DNA from: Halorhabdus amylolytica
GTDB lineage: Archaea > Halobacteriota > Halobacteria > Halobacteriales > Haloarculaceae
Assembly: GCF_004944975.1 (NCBI RefSeq)
Contig: NZ_SPQG01000007.1
Span: forward strand, 43,310-107,309
DNA: 64,000 nt
Direction of reading: 5' to 3'
Shown here: piece after piece, positions 59,804 through 64,000 of the stretch
Numbering within the stretch: the stretch's first letter is position 1
How the letters are laid out: every line of letters starts with the position of its first letter
Made by a program: the position numbers and the translations under genes
The notes under the pieces: model-generated
Databases searched by the model: none
Seen by the model: the letters and a program-made list of their open reading frames with translations, nothing else
Told to the model about the DNA's origin: nothing

Positions 59804-62038
59804 ATGCCAGGTCCCGGGCGCCCGAAGCAAAACAGTCACGGTGGGGATCACGACTGGCACCGCCGACTCCTGGAGAAGTCACCTGATATAACGACGGCCC
59901 TGGACACAGACGGGACGGTGACGTACGTCAGCGCCGCCGTGGACCGGATACTCGGCTACAGTCCGGAGGAAGTGACCGGACGACGGGCCGAGGAGTACGT
60001 CCATCCCGACGATCGCGACGCTGTCGCCGAGACGATCGACGGGCTGGCAGCCGAGCGCGATGGGTCACGAACCGTTCAAATCCGCGTTCGACGGGCCGAC
60101 GGGTCGTGGTGCTGGCTCGAATCGAGGATGCGGAGCCACCCCGACGACGTGATCGAGGGGATCCTCGTCACCAGCCGACCGGTCTCAGAGCGCAAGGAAC
60201 GGGAAGCGCAACTGCTCACCACGAAAGAGCGGATGAAAATGGCACTGGAAGGTGCCAACCTCGGAATCTGGGACTGGGACATGGTGACCGACGAAGTGCA
60301 GCGCGACGAACTGCTGACAGAAATGCTCGGCTACACGCCGGCCGAGATGGGCGAGCACTTACGTGACTGGGAGAAGGTCGTTCATCCAGCAGATCGGACG
60401 CGACACGATGAGGCGCTTGCTGACCACGTCCAAGGTCGGACACCGTATTATCAGTGTGAGTACCGTTTGAAGACGAAGTCAGGTGACTGGAAGTGGGTGC
60501 GAACCATGGGGAAAGTCGTCGAGTGGGACGACGAAGGGGCGCCACAACGGGCTGTGGGCATCCATCAGGACATCGACGACAGGAAACGGGCCGAGTTGGC
60601 GCTCAAAGAGGAGCGGGAGATGTTCACGGAGGGGCCGGCGGTCGTCTTCAAGTGGGCGGACGCTGAGGGGTGGCCGATCGAGTACGTCTCCGAAAACGTC
60701 GAGGACGTCCTCGGGTATGCGCCGGGGGAACTCCAGTCGGAGAGCGTCTCGTTCGCTGACCTCGTCTACGAGGCTGACTTCGATCGACTCCTCAAGGAAG
60801 TCGCCGAGCAGCGTTCGGGGGACGACAGCCGAATCAATCCGAAACCCTATCGGGTCACAACCGCGGATGGGGACGTTCGCTGGGTGTTAGAACACACCAA
60901 GAAGATCGACGAGGGCTACGAAAGCGGGTATTTTCTCGGGTACCTCGTCGATATCACGGAACGAAAGCAACACGAACGCGAACTCGCGGCACGCGAACGA
61001 AAGTATCGAAACCTGTTCGAGGACACCCGTGACGCGCTCATGGTGTTCGATCGGGATGGATATATCGACTGTAACGAGCGGACACTCGAGTTGTTCGGGG
61101 TCGATTCGGCCGATTCGTTCCTCAAGTATACCCCGTGGGAACTGTCCCCACCGAAACAGCCTGACGGGACCGAATCGCGCGAAGCCGCGCTGGAACACGT
61201 CGAAGTGGCCTTCGAAGAGGGGGAGGCGTTCTTCGAGTGGGTCCACGAACGCGCCGACGGAACGGCGTTCCCGGCCAAAGTGAAACTCAGTCGTTTCGAG
61301 TACGAGGGTGAGCCAGCCTTGCACGCCCTGGTCCGTGACATCACCGAACGGAAGGAGTACGAACGGCGGATCGAAGAGCAACGCGACAACCTCGACGTGC
61401 TCAACCGCGTGCTGCGTCACGACATCCGAAACGATCTGCAGTTGGTCACAGCCTACGCTGAGTTGATCGCCGAGGAATGGAACGACAAGGCGTTACTGGA
61501 TCACGTCGAGACAGTGCTGGAAAACGCAGAACACGCAGTCGAACTCACGCGGACGGCCCGAGAGATGGCTGACGTGATGCTTTCGTCGGCGGACGAACTG
61601 GAACCCATCGATCTCGAAGACGTCTTCGACAACGAAGTAGAGGCAGTCCGGTCGGCCTATCCTGACGCCGTTGTCACTGTCGAATCCAGTGTTCCGGCCG
61701 AAACTGTCGAGGCCAGCAGTATGCTCGGATCGGTGTTTCGGAACCTCCTGAAAAACGCCATCCAGCACAACGACAAAGACGTCCCGGAAGTCACTGTTTC
61801 GGCGACGACCCGGGCGGAGACAGTCGTCGTTCGAATCGCGGACAACGGTCCCGGAATCCCGGCCGAACAGCGAGACGCCATCTTCGGTAAGGGTCAGAAG
61901 GGTCTGGAGAGTTCGGGGACCGGTATCGGGCTGTATCTTGTCGAAACTCTCGTCGAAAGCTACGGTGGCTCCGTCCGGGTCGAGGACAACGAACCCGACG
62001 GCGCGGTATTCTCCGTGGAACTACCGAGAGTTACGTGA
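59804..62038 (+). CDS. PAS-domain sensor histidine kinase
   Basis: A 744-residue soluble kinase without membrane segments. Four PAS units are arranged in order: about 25-135 (DITTALDTDGTVTYVSAAVD), 140-265 (GANLGIWDWDM), 270-390 (EYVSENVEDVLGYAPGEL) and 395-515 (ALMVFDRDGYIDCNERTLEL). The H-box is NRVLRHDIRNDLQLV with the phospho-accepting His; the ATP-binding domain has LLKNAIQHN, DNGPGIP and GTGIGLYLVE. ATG at 59804 is 32 nt after a TATA-like CTTTAAG (59769-59775), so the transcript is leaderless. No response regulator is adjacent. It likely senses redox or a small ligand inside the cell. Confidence 0.92.
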   Translation: MPGPGRPKQNSHGGDHDWHRRLLEKSPDITTALDTDGTVTYVSAAVDRILGYSPEEVTGRRAEEYVHPDDRDAVAETIDGLAAERDGSRTVQIRVRRADGSWCWLESRMRSHPDDVIEGILVTSRPVSERKEREAQLLTTKERMKMALEGANLGIWDWDMVTDEVQRDELLTEMLGYTPAEMGEHLRDWEKVVHPADRTRHDEALADHVQGRTPYYQCEYRLKTKSGDWKWVRTMGKVVEWDDEGAPQRAVGIHQDIDDRKRAELALKEEREMFTEGPAVVFKWADAEGWPIEYVSENVEDVLGYAPGELQSESVSFADLVYEADFDRLLKEVAEQRSGDDSRINPKPYRVTTADGDVRWVLEHTKKIDEGYESGYFLGYLVDITERKQHERELAARERKYRNLFEDTRDALMVFDRDGYIDCNERTLELFGVDSADSFLKYTPWELSPPKQPDGTESREAALEHVEVAFEEGEAFFEWVHERADGTAFPAKVKLSRFEYEGEPALHALVRDITERKEYERRIEEQRDNLDVLNRVLRHDIRNDLQLVTAYAELIAEEWNDKALLDHVETVLENAEHAVELTRTAREMADVMLSSADELEPIDLEDVFDNEVEAVRSAYPDAVVTVESSVPAETVEASSMLGSVFRNLLKNAIQHNDKDVPEVTVSATTRAETVVVRIADNGPGIPAEQRDAIFGKGQKGLESSGTGIGLYLVETLVESYGGSVRVEDNEPDGAVFSVELPRVT

Positions 62039-62142
62039 TTGGATGCGGAGAGAAAGCGGATCAGCCGTCGATCGGTACAGGGGCCAGACAAGATCAATCG
62101 TCACACCGACGGCGATCCACCGACGTCACGGGACAGACAAGA

Positions 62143-63873
62143 TCAGTCGTCTCGCCGGCCGTGGTTAGATAACGTGTCGGGCCCAGCGGTGTCGGCGTTC
62201 GAAGACTGGTCGACTGCCTCCCGATACGCGTCCGAACGCTCGATAGCGACTTCGCGACGCAGACCGAGATAGATCGTATAGACCATCACCAACATGATCG
62301 CCCCGAAGGGAAGGCCGGCCGTTATCACTGCCGTCTGGAGTGCGTCCAGGCCGTTGCCCACGAGCAATGCTGCCGACGTTCCGCCGATCAGGACCGGCCA
62401 CAGCACTCGCTGGCGGGTGACAGTATCTTGCTTCCCTCCGGCGGCCAGATAGCTCGTCACCAGTGCGCCCGAATCGGCCGATGTGACGATGAAGGTGATC
62501 AGGTTCGCGGTGACGATGACACTCGTGGCGAAGGTGAGTGGATAATACGATAACAACTCGAACAGGGCGACGGCCCGTCCGTGTTCCTGGAGTGGACCGA
62601 GAATCCCGTCACTCAGGACGTTCAGTTCGACGAACAGCGCCGAGCCGTTGAACGCCGCCATCCAGATGACCGAGAACAGCGTCGGGACGAGTAACACCCC
62701 GGCCACGAACTGGCGGATCGTCCGTCCCTTCGAGATCCGGGCGATGAACATCCCCACGAACGGTGCCCAGGCGATCCAGAAACCCCAGAAGAAGATCGTC
62801 CACTCGTGTTGCCACCCCGCCCCCTCCCCCGCGAAGGCCTCGGCGTAGAAGCTCAACTCCAGGAAGTTCCCCAGATAAGCGGCGATCCCGCTGTTGAACA
62901 CGTCCAGTAAGTACACTGTCGGTCCGGCGACGAACATGAACGAAAGCAGCGTGCCCATCAGAACCACGTTCGCCTGAGACAGGCGCTTGATACCGCTTTC
63001 GAGGCCGGCCAGCACCGAGAGCGTGGTGACGCCGACGATCGCAACGACGATCGCGATGGTCGCCCACGTGGCGGTGGGAACGCCCGCCGCGAAGTAGTTC
63101 GTGGCCAGAAAGTTCAGCCCCGCATTGATCTGCAGTGCGCCCAGCCCCATCGTCGTTGCCAGCCCGAACACCGTCGCAAGCACGGCGGCGAGGTCGACGA
63201 CGTGCCCCGGCCATCCATGGATCCGTTCGCCGAGCAACGGGTAAAATACGGATCGGATCGAGAGTGGGAGACCGCGATTGAACGAGAAGAACGCGAGCCC
63301 GAGTCCGACCACGCCGTAAATCGCCCACGGATGTACCCCCCAGTGAAACATCGACAGCGCCGTCGCCGACCGTGCCGCAGCCGGTGATCTCGCTGGAACG
63401 TCGAAAAACGAGCCCCCGCCCGAGAGGAAGTGGTACATCGGTTCGGCCACACCGAAAAACAAGAGTCCGATCCCCATCCCGGCACTGAACAGCATCGCCA
63501 GCCAGGCGAACGTGGAGAACTCGGGTTCAGCGTCGGGGCCACCGAGTCTGATCTCTCCGTACTTGCTCAACCCGAAAGCGACCAGTGCGGTGATGAAGAC
63601 GTTGACCGACAGCACGTAAAACCAGCCGAAGTTCGCGTTGACGGCGTCGAAGACGGTCCTGTAGGCAGTGGTTGCCCGGTCGCCGAACCCGACCGTGAGG
63701 GCGACGAAGATCGCGATGAATGCCAGAGAAAGGGGGAAAACGACCGGATGAACGTCGATGCCCCAGCGATGGACGTTGTCGTCGCCGGGCTCTCTCTCGA
63801 GGTCGGCGTGAAACAGTTGCTCCCTGATCGTCGGCTCGTTCCCCGCCGTCGTCTCTTGGGTGGAATCGCTCAC
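62143..63873 (-). CDS. BCCT family (betaine/choline) transporter
   Basis: A 576-residue membrane protein starting with GTG at 63873 (MSDSTQETTAG). Twelve hydrophobic helices; the BCCT signature near the middle is MFHWGVHPWAIYGVVGLGLAF, and a Trp-rich box occurs at WQHEWTIFFWGFWIAWAPFVGM. Takes up compatible solutes such as glycine betaine with Na+ or H+, as expected for osmoadaptation. A run of 10 bp separates it from the end of the gene at 63883, so it may be the second gene of an operon. Confidence 0.92.
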   Translation of the reverse strand: MSDSTQETTAGNEPTIREQLFHADLEREPGDDNVHRWGIDVHPVVFPLSLAFIAIFVALTVGFGDRATTAYRTVFDAVNANFGWFYVLSVNVFITALVAFGLSKYGEIRLGGPDAEPEFSTFAWLAMLFSAGMGIGLLFFGVAEPMYHFLSGGGSFFDVPARSPAAARSATALSMFHWGVHPWAIYGVVGLGLAFFSFNRGLPLSIRSVFYPLLGERIHGWPGHVVDLAAVLATVFGLATTMGLGALQINAGLNFLATNYFAAGVPTATWATIAIVVAIVGVTTLSVLAGLESGIKRLSQANVVLMGTLLSFMFVAGPTVYLLDVFNSGIAAYLGNFLELSFYAEAFAGEGAGWQHEWTIFFWGFWIAWAPFVGMFIARISKGRTIRQFVAGVLLVPTLFSVIWMAAFNGSALFVELNVLSDGILGPLQEHGRAVALFELLSYYPLTFATSVIVTANLITFIVTSADSGALVTSYLAAGGKQDTVTRQRVLWPVLIGGTSAALLVGNGLDALQTAVITAGLPFGAIMLVMVYTIYLGLRREVAIERSDAYREAVDQSSNADTAGPDTLSNHGRRDD

Positions 63874-63882
63874 GTGTCACCC

Positions 63883-64000
63883 TTACAGTACGTCTTCGAG
63901 AAACTCGCGTCCATTGATGGCGTGGTTGGACAACGACGCCCTGGTGGAGTGGTTGGACAACGACGCCCTGGTAGAGTGGTTGGACAACGACGCCCTGGTA
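63883..64000 (-). CDS. C-terminal end of an unidentified protein with a 9-residue repeat (partial)
   Basis: Minus-strand frame open from the window edge, ending TAA at 63883-63885, 10 bp before the BCCT start. The visible C-terminus reads as three-and-a-bit copies of TRASLSNHS-like units (27 bp each), then NHAINGREFLEDVL. The plus strand also has an open frame from ATG at 63917 (MAWLDNDALVEWLDNDALV) running off the window edge, so strand is uncertain. No family assigned. Confidence 0.35.
   Translation of the reverse strand, partial: TRASLSNHSTRASLSNHSTRASLSNHAINGREFLEDVL
63919..64000. repeat. 27-bp tandem repeat running off the window
   Basis: Units at 63919-63945, 63946-63972 and 63973-63999 with a next one starting at 64000. 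The unit reads GGAGTGGTTGGACAACGACG then CCCTGGT; copies differ only at their first bases. A period of 27 keeps frames open on both strands. The array continues beyond the end, so the total copy number is unknown. Confidence 0.9.

Overview
This 64 kb window is chromosomal DNA from a haloarchaeon (class Halobacteria). The evidence is high G+C with strongly acidic predicted proteins, many leaderless genes with a TATA-like box about 28-32 nt upstream of the start codon, twin-arginine lipoprotein signals, archaeal-type DnaG, Cdc48 and tRNA genes, haloarchaea-restricted small proteins, and a B12-type ribonucleotide reductase carrying several inteins. The genus cannot be fixed from sequence reading alone; a Halorhabdus/Haloarcula-like relative is a guess.

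Layout. 1-6000: envelope and signalling genes (partial LolA-like protein, TrkA plus Lrp-ligand-domain pair, type IV pilin, a lipoprotein, an HtrA-like lipoprotein protease) around tRNA-Leu, whose 3' end and downstream hairpin occur in three tandem degenerate copies. 6000-10100: a compact trpD-trpF-trpE-trpG operon with ATGA overlaps. trpG contains a 60-nt in-frame insert made of two perfect hairpins. 10365-17383: class II ribonucleotide reductase interrupted by three endonuclease-bearing inteins. 17.4-24 kb: small zinc-ribbon proteins, a TVP38-like membrane protein, an intron-containing tRNA-Met with a duplicated 3' end, stress proteins, tRNA-Glu and a membrane-tethered winged-helix regulator. 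23.6-31.9 kb: D-lactate/glycolate-type dehydrogenase, MATE exporter, beta-lactamase-fold lipoprotein, UspA-like and membrane proteins. 31.9-43.4 kb: valS, BolA, aldo/keto reductase, CGFS glutaredoxin, an HFX_2341-type regulator, a DUF3311/sodium-solute symporter pair, dnaG, GNAT, DUF92.

43.4-50.1 kb is the accessory-looking part: a decayed M20 peptidase gene, an A+T-rich spacer, then a two-gene module (a 1234-aa secreted beta-propeller plus M6-like metalloprotease protein, and a membrane-anchored partner) followed by the scar of a second copy of the same module. 50-58 kb returns to housekeeping genes: a cis-prenyltransferase homologue lacking its catalytic motif, HAD phosphatase, TrmB regulator, panB, a DUF7127-like/cdc48 pair, a glycosyltransferase-like protein, a CBS protein. 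57.8-59 kb holds a RelE/RHH toxin-antitoxin pair and gene debris. The window closes with a uracil-DNA-glycosylase-family gene, a four-PAS histidine kinase, a BCCT transporter, and the repeat-rich end of another gene.

The strongest candidates for undescribed biology are the hairpin insert in trpG, the duplicated metalloprotease/membrane-protein module, the tRNA-end repeat clusters, and four unrelated tandem minisatellites (27, 34, 36 and 27 bp).
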